Made by a program: the position numbers and the translations under genes. 64,000 bases of DNA from Bactrocera neohumeralis (Eukaryota; Arthropoda; Insecta; Diptera; Tephritidae), in NCBI RefSeq assembly GCF_024586455.1, contig NC_065921.1:65659528-65723527 (forward strand), read 5' to 3'. Below, piece by piece: positions 33,837-47,130 of the stretch. How positions within the stretch are numbered: position 1 is the stretch's first letter; each line of letters starts with the position of its first letter. A model generated the notes under the pieces. The model ran no database searches. It had not been told where the DNA came from and saw only the letters and a list, made by a program, of their open reading frames with translations.

Positions 33837-36265
33837 TGTCCAGACAATAAGAACCGAAGTTTCTCATTTTTTCTACATTTTCGGGCAAATATTTGTCATT
33901 GCACATAGTTTCAAACACCGTATTTCAATATCATCTTGCCGATAGTCGAATTTTAATTCCTTGAAGCATTGGTGTAGTCGTCGGATTTTAATATGTATAT
34001 TTTTATGAAAGTCATACAGGCGTTTCAACTATCAAATGTAATATGTAGCATCAATATTCACAAATCTTTCAAATAAATATTTTCTCGAGGTCACTCATTA
34101 GGTCACTCTAGTGTTTGTTTTGTTGTTGTAGCATCATATAACATTACTTTTTTATATAAATATGTCGTGGCAATAGTTTTGATTTGGGATCTACGGATGA
34201 CTTCTGGAATCGCACTCGTATAAGCCAAAAGGAAGTGGTACCACTGCCAAAGTAGGAATCAAAGTCAGGGTCTTTATTAGCTTTGCGCGTGAGTACCTGA
34301 AAATATTGCAGCGCATATTGACTTTTGGGAAGAAATTTCGGTATATTTAGTTTTAAGCTTCTTAACTTTGCAGCGTATTGGTGAGCCCAAAGCTGGTGAA
34401 TGCTGAAGTTGAACAAGTAGAATGGTAAAGTAAGAATATCAAGGAAGAATGTGGAGTTGTCACTTAGTAAGTATTTACAGTAGTGTTCGAGGAGACATAA
34501 AAAGTATGACAAAAGCGAATTGTTTGCAGAAACTCAAAACTACGCATTAAAAAATTGTTCGTATTAGTTACTTGAACACAATATCTCACAATTTTTCAAT
34601 AAAAATACTGTAATATTTAGTAAATCAGTAGGTTAATACGGACCAAAAAATGAAAATTATTTTAAATCGAAAATTAATAAACTTAAATGTACTTTTCAAA
34701 TTGATTCTTCATACATAATATGTATATCTACTTTCAGAATGCCTTGCACAACCAAACACACAATGAATTAATGAAAATATATTATATAATTTTTTTTTTA
34801 ATTATACTTGTGTACATTTTATCTTCACTAATATATACTTAAAACTTTTATGTAAAATCCATTACAATTTCACTATGTATATACCATACATACATATGTA
34901 TATGAATATATTTGAGTACTTTTGAAAATGAAAACTGATAGTTTACAATTTCGTGTTTCTTTCAGCGCAGACGCACACACGCCTTCAAGTGATTATACTT
35001 ATTTTGTTATTTATCACCTCCCTCCCACATACATACATAGGAAATAATGTATAGGCGCGTGTGTGTGCGTGCAGCGACAGTAGATTTTTCAGTTTGTGCG
35101 CTGAGCATAGGATCATCTGTAGTAATACTCGAAAACGAAAGTAAAACCGAACAGAAATGTAATTTCGAAAATATGCAAAAAAAATGTGAGACCACATCTT
35201 TTTGAGTTCTTGCAAATCAGGTAATATTATTTTGCATTGTATATTTTTATTTATTTAAAAAATTCAACCCACGTATATTCAGATGAAAATTTGTAATGAT
35301 CAAACAAATTGTTTTCATCCAAATATTAGTGAGCCGAAAGAAGTGCGTAGAAGTGTTGGTTGTGTATTTTTTCCCAAAAATTTTTTATGGTATACATTAT
35401 TCTATAAACATATGAATTTGTATTTTTTTTAATAACCACTAGAACTTTTGTGCAAATTGTGAGCATTAAAATGTAAGAACCATATTTGTATTAAATTTTT
35501 GTTGAATATACATATATTATATTTTGCAAGGTTTAGAAACAGTACTAGGGCACATAACAGCCTAAGTGTGATCTCCCGCCATCTTCAGGGATTAGACGGC
35601 TGAACGACCTTACCTAGGGGTGAAAGCGTGCGTGATGAACTATTTGATCCATTTTTAATTCTTAGCCATCGGTTTAGCTTTTATCTTATTTAATTCTATA
35701 ACAACTCGAGAATATTGCCCCAACTTCTCAAGTTAAGCCGAGTAATACTATTGGCGATACAGCCTTGAAAATTTGCGTGCTCGAGGTCAGCTACACATTT
35801 ATTATAGCTTCATTTTCTTGTACTGTATCGTAAAAGTTTTTAATATATAACAAAACTTTGAGATTTCTTTAAAGGTTTATTCCTACGTATTAAATAATTG
35901 CAGAAAGTGAGTTTACAATTCCATATGGTTTTTTAAAATGTACAGGTACTGAAACTTGTCATTGACATTGATTCTAACGATCGGGAGTATACCATGCCAA
36001 AAAAATATCTTTTATCTTGACATCCTTATGTTACAGCTAGAAAATGAACCACTGACTGCAATCACGCCTACTTCCCATATAGTACAACATGAACTTCCAC
36101 CAGATTTCTTCGTTTTACATTATACAAAGTTTAAAGACTCTTATTTAAAAATGGTCGCAATCGGTCTTTAATTTTATCAAGTCCTTTACATACCAAAATT
36201 AAAGACCACAGTGCTACATAAAGTTAAAAAAGTTATGTTTTTACTTTGACCTCGAATACGATTTA
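33837..36265. other. AT-rich sequence with repeat fragments
   Basis: The segment 35700-35800 (GAGAATATTGCCCCAACTTC through CAGCCTTGAAAATTTGCGTG) is a diverged copy of 36315-36420 inside the next TIR element. A minus-strand open frame at 34144-34512 contains FDSYFGSGTTSFWLIRVRF, but no family was recognised. CAAAATGAGAAACTT-type runs and AT-rich stretches make up the rest. Confidence 0.4.
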
Positions 36266-36948
36266 GGGGTTACATGGGTTTATGGGTTGCAAAAAAAACG
36301 ATTTTTTATTACCTTATTAAAATCTACAGCACCTCTAAAATATTGTCCTAAATTTTCAAGTTGATCGGAGTAATAGTTTCGTAGATGCAGCCTTGAGAAT
36401 TTGTGCGCTCGAGGCTAGCTAGGCTAAGTGCGCCACCTTTAAACGCGTTTTTCCCGAAACTGTGTTTTTGAGGTCGGTTGGCAAGATTTCTCCAGAACTA
36501 CTCAACCGATCTTCATGAAATTTTACATAGGTCTTTGAGATACAATTCTTAAAGACGCGAACGAAAGTTTTTTCGATTACAAATATTAAAAAAAAAAGAA
36601 ACCGCCAAATTTCCTTTTTTTGTTTTTGTAAAAATGTCTGCAAAAATCCTATTTTCAGTGTTTTTTTCTTTGTCCAAATTCTAAACGAAGGTTTTAATTA
36701 AAACACTTATTTTTTCACTTTAGATGATCCTGTAAGGAGTTATTCTGCCAACGCGGGCGTATCTTTTTTCCGAGGGTTCACTGGAAATGGCGGCGCAATG
36801 GCCGAGCTTAAAATATTTTTTCCAAAAATTTCAGACTTTCTTTGTTAATAGTGTATGTTTGTAACAATAAAAAATTCTAATAAAATATTTAATTTTTTAT
36901 ATGAGAAAAAATTGTGGAAAAAAGGCCCAAAGCAACCCATGAAACCCC
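36266..36948. mobile_element. TTAA-flanked TIR element (MITE)
   Basis: Left end GGGGTTACATGGGTT and right end (reverse complement) GGGGTTTCATGGGTT are inverted repeats. TTAA follows the right end (36949-36952) and the related TTTA precedes the left. The interior has no open frame; it holds AACTACTCAACCGATCTTCA and poly-A/T runs. The TTAA target suggests a piggyBac-mobilised element. Confidence 0.7.
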
Positions 36949-36949
36949 T

Positions 36950-37500
36950 TAAATGAGTCGACCTCTCAAAAAATATATTATATTATAACTTTTTTGTAGA
37001 TCGTTAAATTTCTTACAAGAATACGTTTTATTTTCACCATACAATAATTTGTTCAAATCGTCACCTGAAATGCAAAATAACGTATCATCAAAAAATTCAA
37101 AATTGAGTTTTTTTTTTTACTAATTACGATTCACCGCATCATATTACATATGTGTCACAAATTTTAAGCTTCTGCGATCAAAAATACCCAAGCTATATTA
37201 AAAATTCAAAAAAAAAACGTATCATCAAGTGCTTGATTTCGTTAAACAAAATAACGTATCGTCATGTATGTAAATGTAATAGAGTGTTTGTTTGTTTTAT
37301 ATCAAAGTTAGCCTTCATTTATTGTTTATGTTTATTTTTAGTGATTAAGTTCAATGTGCTTTGGTTAGTTTAGGCCACATCGTTGATCGAACGTGGACTA
37401 CTATATACATATGTATGTATGTATATGTAGTCCTTTGTGAGGCCATAGAAAATAAGAACTCCTGTGTTCGAACTTATAAATTTACAAAACGCTTCCCGCC
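36950..37500. other. AT-rich sequence, half of an inverted repeat pair
   Basis: Around 37062, TCACCTGAAATGCAAAATAA reappears inverted at about 38740-38768. ATAACGTATCATC occurs at about 37078, 37216 and (as ATCGTC) 37252. No gene was recognised. Confidence 0.4.
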
Positions 37501-38250
37501 AGTTCGGTGGGATGCCTGAAGGTATGCGCCCCCAAGTGATTAAGTCTTGACCTCCCTAACGCAAGACAGCCAAGAAGGAAGTGTTGAGTTGTTTCCACCT
37601 AATCTTCTTCCATGCAGCTTCTGCAGATGGCGTCTGGTAGGATTTCCAGTCTTACTACGTGGAAGCCCATAGGATAATGGGAAAAGGGAAAGGCTGCCTT
37701 ACTGAGGGCAAAGAGATCACTAGATCTCATGTAAACGATCTTGGGACAAAAGACTTTTTCGACAGCGTGTGTAAAAATTGTGGCCCAGCGGTAATAGAAT
37801 AGGTTACGGGAGCACAGATCCGCTCCCATTCTACCGATAGCGGTTCTAGGGTGCCTCTTCTTGCTAGCTCATGTTTCCTGCAATTCCGCTGTGGTCTGGC
37901 ACTCATATCATTCTTATCACAAAGACACTCGATGCTATTGATAGCACGGATATGTCTTCGATCAGCTCTGAATTCTCTCATTGTTAATGAGTTCAGGGCT
38001 GGAATCGCTGCTCTGCTACCTGAGTCGATGGTCACTCCTATGAAGGAGGCTGCACTCCGGAGTAGTAAATCTACTGTTACCTTAATGGCTCCAATCTCGG
38101 CGTGGAAGACATTGCAATACTTAGGAAGTTGGAGAAACTGGAGTTGATAAAGAGCTCCTGACAGTAGACCCCTCCAGAGTTCGGTTTAGCGACTCCATGA
38201 TCCAAGTTATCAGACCCGGCTGTTTTAGGAATTCAGCAGCCTATTCTTTA
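37500..38250 (-). pseudogene. Jockey/R1-type LINE ORF2 C-terminal remnant (RNase H and tail)
   Basis: The minus strand carries SRAAIPALNSLTM and then NCRKHELARRGTLEPLSV, matching the RNase H region of fly non-LTR elements (SDSQAAIKAL, ADELAR). A further frame holds HYPMGFHVVRLEILPDAI, then CRSCMEED, the usual C-terminal zinc-knuckle-like block. Frames switch at about 37727-37830 and there are internal stops, so it is dead. The 3' end lies toward 37500. Confidence 0.7.
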
Positions 38251-40783
38251 ATAACTAAGAAGAAATGGCAACATCTGCAGGACCTAGAAGCTTTAATTCC
38301 AGCAGACTGTTATACTTTTATGATAATATACCTTTTGAATAATTAGTTATTTAATAAATAATAATTAAACATTATCCTCATTTTTAAGCTTGAAATATTT
38401 AAGTTTTTTCTAGTACTTATGTGCATATTAATAATAAAAATAACATGAAATATGAAAAACTTTCAACTGTTTTTATTTATAATTAAAAAAAGTATTAATA
38501 TCAAATTTTTAATTTTTATACAAATTTAGATTGATCATACGTAATTTTGTTTCAGAAATGAAAATTCAAAATAACGTAAGACACCTACTATAAAATTTGC
38601 TTAATTTTTTCTTTATTTCTTTTCTAAAATATACTTATAGTTTCATGTTAATTCAGATTTGAAAATTTTGTTTCAATTTCTCAAGTGGTTTTCTTTTTAT
38701 ACGCTTTTTTGCTTTTCCTGTAAACCTACGAAAAGTGATGTTAGGTTATTTTGCATTTCAGGTGACGAAATACACGAAACAGCCAAACTTAATATTAATT
38801 TTATAAACTCAAAGTTTACCAGAACTCTCTCTTCGTCATTTTGAACGATTTGGTTGAAAAAATCGTTATCCAGGAGAGCTGGAAGACTTGCCGAGGAATT
38901 CAATTCTGGCTTTCAATAGTTTCATCGGCACAGAAGCGTGTGCGGTTTTAATGGGTACGCTAGGTTTTATTGTAAAGCTTCACTCAATGAACTCGGTTAT
39001 CGAAATAGGGTTTCTCTCTTACAGTCTTATGCCTTATATCACTACATCGATCACATGCATTAATTTGGGAATGCTATTACATGTACTTATTAATGTTAAA
39101 TTTGTTTGTTTGTTTTTTCCATTGAGATTCAAGGGATTGTGACGCGCAATACATAGCCTATCCAATCCAAATGTCAACCTCACCTACGCGCGGTGAATCT
39201 TGTTATTGTATATAGCAGGCGAGGCTCTGGCGATTTTTAAAGGACTACTCAATCACAAAGAAAAAATTAGAAACTCAAAAAGCATCCAAAAATGTTTGAA
39301 GATTTTGGCCCTGCAGCTAAGTTAAACTGTCATATAGACCATAACAAAATATCAAGATATTTAAAAGAAAGATAACAGTAATATTAGTTTGACTACTGCC
39401 GATCTCTGCCGTGAGAACTCTTAAGAAATGGACACTAACTAGATGACGAGAGAAAGAAACACAAACGTAATGGATACCAGTAAAGAGATGTGTTTTCTCT
39501 TAAAGCCTATATTTCACAAATAGTTTCTAGCGAATGTTGCTATATTTGCGGCTCTTAACAGCATGCGGATTCACAGCAAACTGCAACCTGCTTGACACGG
39601 ATCGAGTTAATCAAGCGAACATAAAAAATACACAGCTCTAATGGAGAGCAGTAAAAATATTGCTATATTTTGTTTCTTGAAAATCGACTTAACATCGTTA
39701 GAAAAAATCCACAAAAAATTGTAATTAGTTGCAAGGCGCTAAACTTGTGAAATACTCATGGCGTAATTCCTTCGGTCATAAGCACAGATTATCCGGAAAC
39801 GTATACCGAATTGCCGACTGCAGTGGCCAAGGGGCGACACCACAAAAGCTATGTTAAAGATCATTAATGTTATTAGTGTTGTTGTGGGCCACTTAATATA
39901 CTTCGTTGCACACTATTGGAGAGATAATGCCATCGGATGAATAAAATGGGAACTATGTTATACACCTTTATATATGATGCCTCCATTGAGACAATCGACG
40001 CAAAAGAAGGCAAAAAATTATATATTTATGTTATGATCTAATAATCATTGCAGTGTGGCAGTTTTTTATTTGGCTAAGATTACAGTTCACTCGCATCACT
40101 TATATTCTAATGAAACATTTGCGGAATCCTGCTATGATATATAATCCATACATAACAGCGATCACTTTGGTCACGTTAATCCAAAAATGCAGTTATGTGA
40201 GCGATACTGCTAAAGTACGAGTGCCTTTGGATTTGGAAATGGAAGTCGTTTTCCTTTTAAAGAGCCGGCTTTCTTGCAACAAACTTGAGATCAAGGCAAG
40301 CCCTTCTTGCCTTCCCGTAAACGAGCTCAATAATCGTCGGTCTGTTATTTTTCTAATTCGTTCCGGTTACCTATACCTGGTAACCGGGGATCTTTCACAT
40401 CATCCACAAAGAAAAACATGAAGATGTGCCCCGCGCAACGTAATGCTTTATAAAGTTTACCGACATCGTCCGCTGCTTTTACTGTTTCGTGCTGTAAATC
40501 ATAAAACTATAAAAAAATTTCAAAAGCTGAATCTAGAAGACACTACTAAACTGAAATTTTATAAGGATTAACTTAATAATGGACTGCAGAACACCGTTAT
40601 AACGATCATAGACATGAATTCTTCACGAACTCCATCACAAATATAAACAGCGCTTAAGAACTATCGAAAATGGTAAGTGCATACTAGTTTATTCTACACA
40701 AAATATATGCTTCTTAATTTAACGTTTAGCGTTTTTGGCTTTAAATTCGGTCACAATCGTACTCTTATTAAAAAAACTCAACT
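38251..40783. other. Unassigned sequence
   Basis: A minus-strand frame at 38697-38903 (starting MNSSASLPALLDNDFFNQIV) looks protein-like, and its lower half coincides with the inverted repeat partner of 37062. It is more likely part of a transposon than a gene. No other feature was recognised. Confidence 0.35.
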
Positions 40784-41110
40784 TCATCGGGACGAGACGA
40801 GTAAACACGCGTTTATACCCAAAATATTCACTAAAATTATTCGAACGGACTTGGGAGAGAGGTCGAGCTCTCTGACAATGTTCATGCACCATATCCTTAA
40901 TTTTTTAATATTTTCAAGAGTCGAAGGTCGTCCAGAACGAGGCATGTCTTCAACGATCTCTCGACAGTTTTTGAAGACTTTGTACCAGTCATAGACTTTG
41001 GGTTTTGAATCACCGTAAGCTTCTTCCAACATTCTTAACGATTTCGCACACGAATTTTTGTTAAAAATACAAAATTTGAGACAAATTCTTTGTCGGATAT
41101 TTATATCCAT
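40784..41110 (-). pseudogene. Mariner transposase N-terminal remnant
   Basis: The 108-residue frame shows the mariner paired-like DNA-binding domain. It has RICLKFCIFNKNSCAKSLRM, LEEAYGDS, VYDWYKVFKNCREIVED, MPRSGRPST and a second helix-turn-helix (LDLSPKSVRIILVNILGI). The catalytic DDD region is absent, so the element is truncated to about one third of the usual ~345 residues. It abuts the TTAA element at 41149. Confidence 0.85.
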
Positions 41111-41148
41111 TGTAAAAATCGCAACGGACTACTGAGGTGTACCGACTT

Positions 41149-41575
41149 AAGGGGCTATACCAGTGTAACGCATGAAAAATTATACGATTTTCGTGAATTT
41201 TTTTTAAAGAAAGTACTCAATTGAATGTTTCGAACTTCTTTGAACCTAATAAGGTATATTTTCCGCAATATTTTAAATTTTTTTTTACAAAAAATCCGGC
41301 CGAATGAGTAGCTGAAACAAAAAAGTTCAAAGTTTATTAAATTTAAAGATATTTCCTATACAATGAGCTACAATTTTTAAAAAATGACGTAATTTTGAAA
41401 AAAAAACTTCGGTTTTTTACGTGAAAAATTATAATTTTTTTTAATGCCAAAGTGACAATTTTCAACCAATCATAAAGATCGTAGGTCATTATATAGTAAA
41501 TGTATTCAACAATACTCATTTTAATTTGAAGTTGATCGGTTAATTTCACGTGTATAATTTCCCAACGTATATTTT
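41149..41575. mobile_element. Left part of a TTAA-flanked element
   Basis: It starts TTAA-GGGGCTATACCAGTG and shares 250 bp with 48460-48730 (blocks AAAGATATTTCCTATACAATGA, GACAATTTTCAACCAATCA, AAGATCGTAGGTCATT). The far terminus is missing after about 41575. The other copy retains only the right end, so the two complement each other. Confidence 0.6.
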
Positions 41576-42989
41576 TTTAACAATTCCGAAAAATAACAAT
41601 ATAATTTATTTTCTGTGTTGTATATTTTATTTTTGCTATTAAATTTTATTTTATATTTCAGATTTACTGAGTGTACAAGTGTGAGAGATAAATTCACCAT
41701 AACCTACAATGCTGGAAATTTCAATAAATAACATGTGTTAATGAATATCAGCTATATCACATACATACATCTACAAATAAAATCAACAAGCATAAGGTAA
41801 CGATAGATATAGGTATTTAGAAAGTGACGGAAGGAAACAATATTAAAAAATATTATTTAAAATTAAAAAAATTAAAAAAAAAAAAAACATAATTTAAGTA
41901 CAAAAATTGAGGCTTGAGTTTTGTAAAACGTTATGTACTTATACATATAACGGTTAAAAAAATATTTCTTAAGTATATTTTTAAAATCTTTCGAAACTAA
42001 CTAACGTTAAAGTCTTTACATTATTTTTTCAAGTGTTGTATAGAGTAAAAAAGTGAGTCCGCACTTTAAAAAACTTTTATGGAATGAGCTAAATTCTTAC
42101 AAGTACAAAAATATATATATACAATAAGTATCAGATTATTTGAAAAATTATGTTTAGATATCGATAAAATTTTAATATAAAAAATTGTCAAAAAAAATTG
42201 TTTTCAAACCATAAGTTGTCAAGAGTCAATGCGAAAACTAAACTGAAGAATACTCACTTTTTAGTCAATGAGTTTCAGTGAGAATGACATTTACTAAATT
42301 TATTCCCTTGTACCACTAACTTCTATATTTCTAATTTAATATTTATATGTAAATTTACTGCCTTATTTATTTTCCAATTGAAATTTTTAACAATTAACTA
42401 ATAAGTAATTGCCATAATGTGACTTCCGAAATTGTACGATATGCCGATTACGGCTTCAAATTTGATTTATATACTTAATTTATTTGTTTGTATTATTATT
42501 AACATTTTTCACGTCATTGAAGTAATTTACGATAGTTTTTTCCCTCTTCACCTTTTTCGATTGCGCCATTAAGATGAGAGGTGTTGATCTTACACGGTGC
42601 TGCCAGGCGTGTAAAAATAGTAAAATTATTTCTAATCGGCTCTGACGCTCCTTGTCGATGGACATTTTTGACAGTAATGTCAACTAATGCATAAAAAGAG
42701 CAAAAAGCAAGGATGAACAGCATTGTTAGTTATGCGTAAGCAATACAGAGTAAGCCCCCAGGATGTTTGGTATCTGAAATTTCTTTTATTCCCTGTTTAA
42801 TGCTCGTAGAAAAGTAATACAAAGTTTTAAAATTGTTTTTAATTATTGTTAATACGTTCATCTCTTTTCTGCGTTATACTTTTTTAAATTTATAACTCGC
42901 ATCAGCTGATAAAATTCAATGTCGTATTATATTACATGTGTGTTCTATTAGTCGTAATATTAAACGTAATGTTTTGTGGTTATCAGATG
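41576..42989. other. AT-rich sequence
   Basis: Nothing was recognised. The open frames at 42480-42723 overlap on the same strand without motifs. Confidence 0.4.
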
Positions 42990-43680
42990 GCACACGATCG
43001 AGAGCAATTTTGACGAATTGAACTAATGCGTTATACTGATGGAAAAATCTTTATAGTTCACGATTAATTTCTCGTCTTGTATTCAAAACAATTACACAAC
43101 GTTGATCCAATTCACAATTGTCATCACCAATAAAATAAATTTGTAAAAATTTACTATCAGCGTCGAGGTATGTCAATAACCAACCAGCTTAATGATAAAT
43201 CGCTCTGAAACTGTAAAATTTTTTTTAATTATTTTAATTTTTAAAACCACAATCCTGTTGAAGTATTTACCTTAAACGTCGGTATACAATTATCTCAATA
43301 ATTTTTCTAGCACCAAAAGGTGTCATTTGAAATGTCGAATTTTATTGTTGAATATGACTCAAAAAGTGCTTCGACGTTTCAGATGTCCCAAAAATTAATG
43401 AATACAATGGTTCGGTTGGAGTTGGTAATCTGACTTTGCCATTAGCGCAACACATGCCGGGTACATCATCTGGAAACATCCTAATGTATCCGTACATACT
43501 ATAATCAAACTGGCTGTTGTAATTAAAAGCAGAACGCATAATTTCAGCCAAAACGGCACGACGTATTCGTGATTCAGATGCTTCATTTTGAAGTCCTTTC
43601 AACAAAGAAATTATCTTGTCTTCTGCTGCGTACATTTGTTCTTCAGGTTGTCGGCATAGGCATCAGCAATTTCGTAGAAC
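42990..43680 (-). pseudogene. Helitron Rep/helicase N-terminal fragment
   Basis: The minus strand at 43342-43635 has VPGMCCANGKVRLP, EPLYSLIFG and SKHFLSHIQ, the conserved block preceding the Helitron replication-initiator domain. Lower, 43060-43150 reads LQIYFIGDDNCELDQRC, the next block in insect Helitrons. The frames are broken between them. Confidence 0.7.
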
Positions 43681-43826
43681 ATCACCTTCTTTTGAAGAAA
43701 TGCAGATCGCAGTTAATATTCAATGAATCGCGCTTAATTTTTAGTTGATCGCGTTCATTCTTTAATAAAGCCATAATTTCGACAACGCGATTTTGCACAA
43801 TATATTGCTCTCCAAGAAAGGAATTA

Positions 43827-44852
43827 CAGTTGAGTTCGGATATAACGACCTTCAAGGGACCGGCGATATTATGTCGTACTAACCGGATGTCGTATTAAAC
43901 GGATATTTACATATGTATGTGTCGGAGTACAGTTGTCTTTTATGGCCATTGTTGTAGCGTAGCGAGTTTCGGCTGCACATATACTCGACTCGACGTCGAT
44001 TTTCGTAAGTTCACGATCCCATGCGCGTGCCCATTTGGTAAAAATGTCACCAGTCATCCAGGCTTTTCGATTGCTCTCATAATCCACTGGCAAATGCCGT
44101 ACATTTTTAAAACATCTGGGACGTTGAGATTTCCCGATTACGAGATGTTGGCTGCCACCATCACTGTTATTCGCTCCTTTGATAATTTTCCTCCTATACA
44201 TTTTTCACCTTTAAATTTCAACGTCTTGTCTGAGGTTAAGAGGTATTCCCATTAAGAGGTATTCCCCGGTCGCGCTGAAGCGCAAACCACTGTAAACCAA
44301 TGCCTTATCCAACTGCTCATGAGTAGAAGTTCTTACACGTTTGCATTTAATAGTGGCTCGATCTTGTATTTATTCTTCTTTATTGTTGATATTGTAGAAT
44401 GAGATACGCCAAATTCCTTTGCGAGGGTCGCGTTTGATTCACCAGCTTCTAATCTGTGTAATATTGCACTCTTTTCTTCAATTGTAAAACACTTTCTCTT
44501 CACAGAACTCATTTTATGGCGCTTTATGAACTTGTCATAACAGGTGACAAACACTGACTGTGATTTACGCGCGCCAATAAGGAGAATTGAACGTTGAAGC
44601 GCGCGGGGAAAGTGAGGCGGCCGAGGTATTGGTCATTCGTTACCTAAATTAAAACAAAACACGACGCGTCGTTTTAAACGGACGAATTTTCGTAAAAAAT
44701 GTCGCTATAAACGGTTTGTCGCTCAAACCGGAGTCGCACTAAACGGTTACATTTTCTCAGTATCTAACTATTAAACAGAACTTGAGTAAATAATATCGAC
44801 GCTAAAAACGGTTAGTCGTTATAAGCGACGTCGTTATAAATGAACTCAACTG
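43827..44852 (-). mobile_element. Tigger/pogo DNA transposon, internally deleted but with both ends
   Basis: Terminal inverted repeats begin CAGTTGAGTTCGGATATAAC at 43827 and CAGTTGAGTTCATTTATAAC (reverse complement) at 44852. Both are flanked by TA (43825-43826, 44853-44854). On the minus strand, 44554-44333 encodes a CENP-B/psq helix-turn-helix (KRKCFTIEEKSAILHRLEAG, then GVSHSTISTIKKNK). The frame 44201-43869 holds the DDE-region block CFKNVRHLPVDYESNRKAWM. At 1026 bp it lacks much of the catalytic domain and is non-autonomous. Confidence 0.88.
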
Positions 44853-46594
44853 TAATAGGATATCGTCAAAACACACGAAGAAATTATCTCTTAAATTGAA
44901 GTGCTGTTGATGTCGATTCAACCGACTAATTAACCTTGAAAAAAAAATGGTTAAACAATTTAACTATCAGCCAATGCATTTAAAATTTACCTACTAATTT
45001 CTAACTCAGCAAAATAATATCAAAGGTTATTTCCACTTGAATGTGTTTTTTTACAAACAATATTTTTAATTTAATGTGTAATGTGTTCTCATGTTATCTT
45101 TATTCATCGAAAATTTGGACCATATATTTTCTTTACAAGAACCGCTCGAAGTAATGAGAATATTGCTGCCGTTCAGGCAAGTATTGCTGAACACCGCAAT
45201 TTATTATTGTACTAATGTATGTACTAAGCGCCACTAACTTTAAACACATATCGGGTGATATCACGGCCAGCAATGTCCAGTCGTTTTTAGAAAACTTACT
45301 TCAATAATTTTTTCTCGATTCATTTACGAGTCTTTCTCGCCTTGTTAATCAATTGAAACGCCAACATTAACCACAAAATTGCATTTTTCCATGTTTCTGT
45401 TATTGATTCTTCTTCTTGAAAAATTGTGTATCGCCTTTTCTCTTTTAACATATTAATATTTCGATAAGCTTGAATGTCGATAGTTCATCTCTCTCTTACT
45501 TACGCTTTCTTCCATTCAATTAAAAATTGCAGAAAATGTAACAGTGTAGGTTATGCAATCTGTAACTTTCGTCTGGCAGGACCATGTTAATCGTTTGGTT
45601 GGTTACCAACCAAATGTTAAAGTAACCAAACTAAATGTTCCGGGAAGTAAACAAAAGACTCCAGGAACAATTTTTGGGATTTCTTAACACGAGACCCATG
45701 GTAACCGCCGTTTGATTTGTAAGATCAAACGTTAAACTCAAAAAAGAATCTTTAAATCCTTACCGCTGGTGGGAGAAAAATAAAGATCTTTCTTGAGCTA
45801 GGAATATATTCATTCTTGTTTGTCATTTCCAATTTTGACAACACTACATTCAATGCTTGGTTTAGGTTGTCATAGTACACATGTTGTGGCAAATCTCATT
45901 GCTGAATTTTCATCATGTCCTCTTCTAAGACGTGGAGTGGACGTTTGTCGGCATATGACTCATCTAATCTATCAATAATGTTGTAAGTTAAGAAATTTTA
46001 TGTTAATTTCTTTTAAAAAAAATTTATTTATTACTTGTTCGTTTCATTACAGAGCTAAGACTAAACTTAAGAATTAATTTACTTAAAACCTAAGCTACGT
46101 TGCACCGGCCAACTGCTGACTTTGTTGCCGATTCTCCGAATTGGCTTATTTCGGTTGCGCGTGTTGGATTTCCGCTTCACGCCGAAAAATGAGCATTTAT
46201 GCTGATGAAAGCGTCTGGCTTTTGCTGTGGGAAATATTGTGCAACTAAAGATGCATTTCCGCTATGATTTGCTAATTATTGCTGATGATGTGTTATTACT
46301 TATTTAGTAATTGTTAACATTTGCCATGTTAACATGTATAAGTTTTCTTTAGTATTATGGTTAATCAGGATTTGAGCTGTTCGTCCTGTAATCTTTCCTC
46401 TTTCCATTATGAGTGCTTGTACGTAAATATTATGTCTCTGAAATCGTTTGATGCTATCCATTAAGGTTGTAGCCATTTACCTCCAGTTTCTGTATTCGTT
46501 ATAATCTCCCGTAAAAGTGAATAGTTATTTAAAGATGTTCAGGTCCACCTCTTCTGGACGTGTGTAGTTACATAATTGTTCCTGACTTGGTGGA
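44853..46594. other. Unassigned sequence between Tigger and Helitron pieces
   Basis: No gene was recognised. The 46020-46200 segment has higher GC and may be a transposon end, but it has no diagnostic motif. Confidence 0.35.
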
Positions 46595-47130
46595 TCAGGA
46601 ATAGGATTTGTTATTTGTAGTGTTATTCCTTACATTTTGGTAATAAATATCTAGGCGTTGTTCCGATTTTTCGGCTAAAAATTTGTAGCATGTCGTCAAC
46701 GCACCTTCTGTCCTCAATCTATTAAGTTGAGTTTTAATGGAATCCTGCTGTCCAAATGGGTTCGGAGGAGAAAATTTCCCGATTATATATAATCCATTGG
46801 CATTTGTGGCTCTGCTACATCCTACATATAAAGCTGACCTGCTAACTCTACCCTCTAGATGAACCGCAATTTGAGCGTATGTTCCACCTTGGCTTTTATG
46901 TATCGTGATGGCTTCAGCTGGAATGACAGGGAACTGTCTACGTTCTATGGTTATTTGTTCATTTCGCTTGTATTGGAATGATCGGACCACGCTCATGATT
47001 GGTGTCCAATCTGCATTGCGACTATGAGGCTACTTGGAACGTGCAAAGCTTCCAACTCTTGATTCTGCGAATTTCATCCATAGTCGCACCGCTGTGCTTT
47101 CAGGTCCAGGCGATTCGGTATCTACCTGCA
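46595..47130 (-). pseudogene. Helitron helicase C-terminal fragment
   Basis: The minus-strand frame reads RLWMKFAESRVGSFARSK up to about 47090, a stop, then FQYKRNEQITIERRQFP, VIPAEAITIHKSQGGTYA and RSALYVGCSRATNANGLYI. These are superfamily-1B (Pif1-like) helicase motifs V and VI of Helitron proteins. The stop between 46996 and 47030 and the missing upstream motifs show it is a fragment. Confidence 0.85.

Noticed and set aside
34144..34512. 122-residue minus-strand open frame
   Set aside because: Parts look protein-like (FDSYFGSGTTSFWL), but there is no recognised family, no splice support and it sits among repeats. It was left as unassigned.
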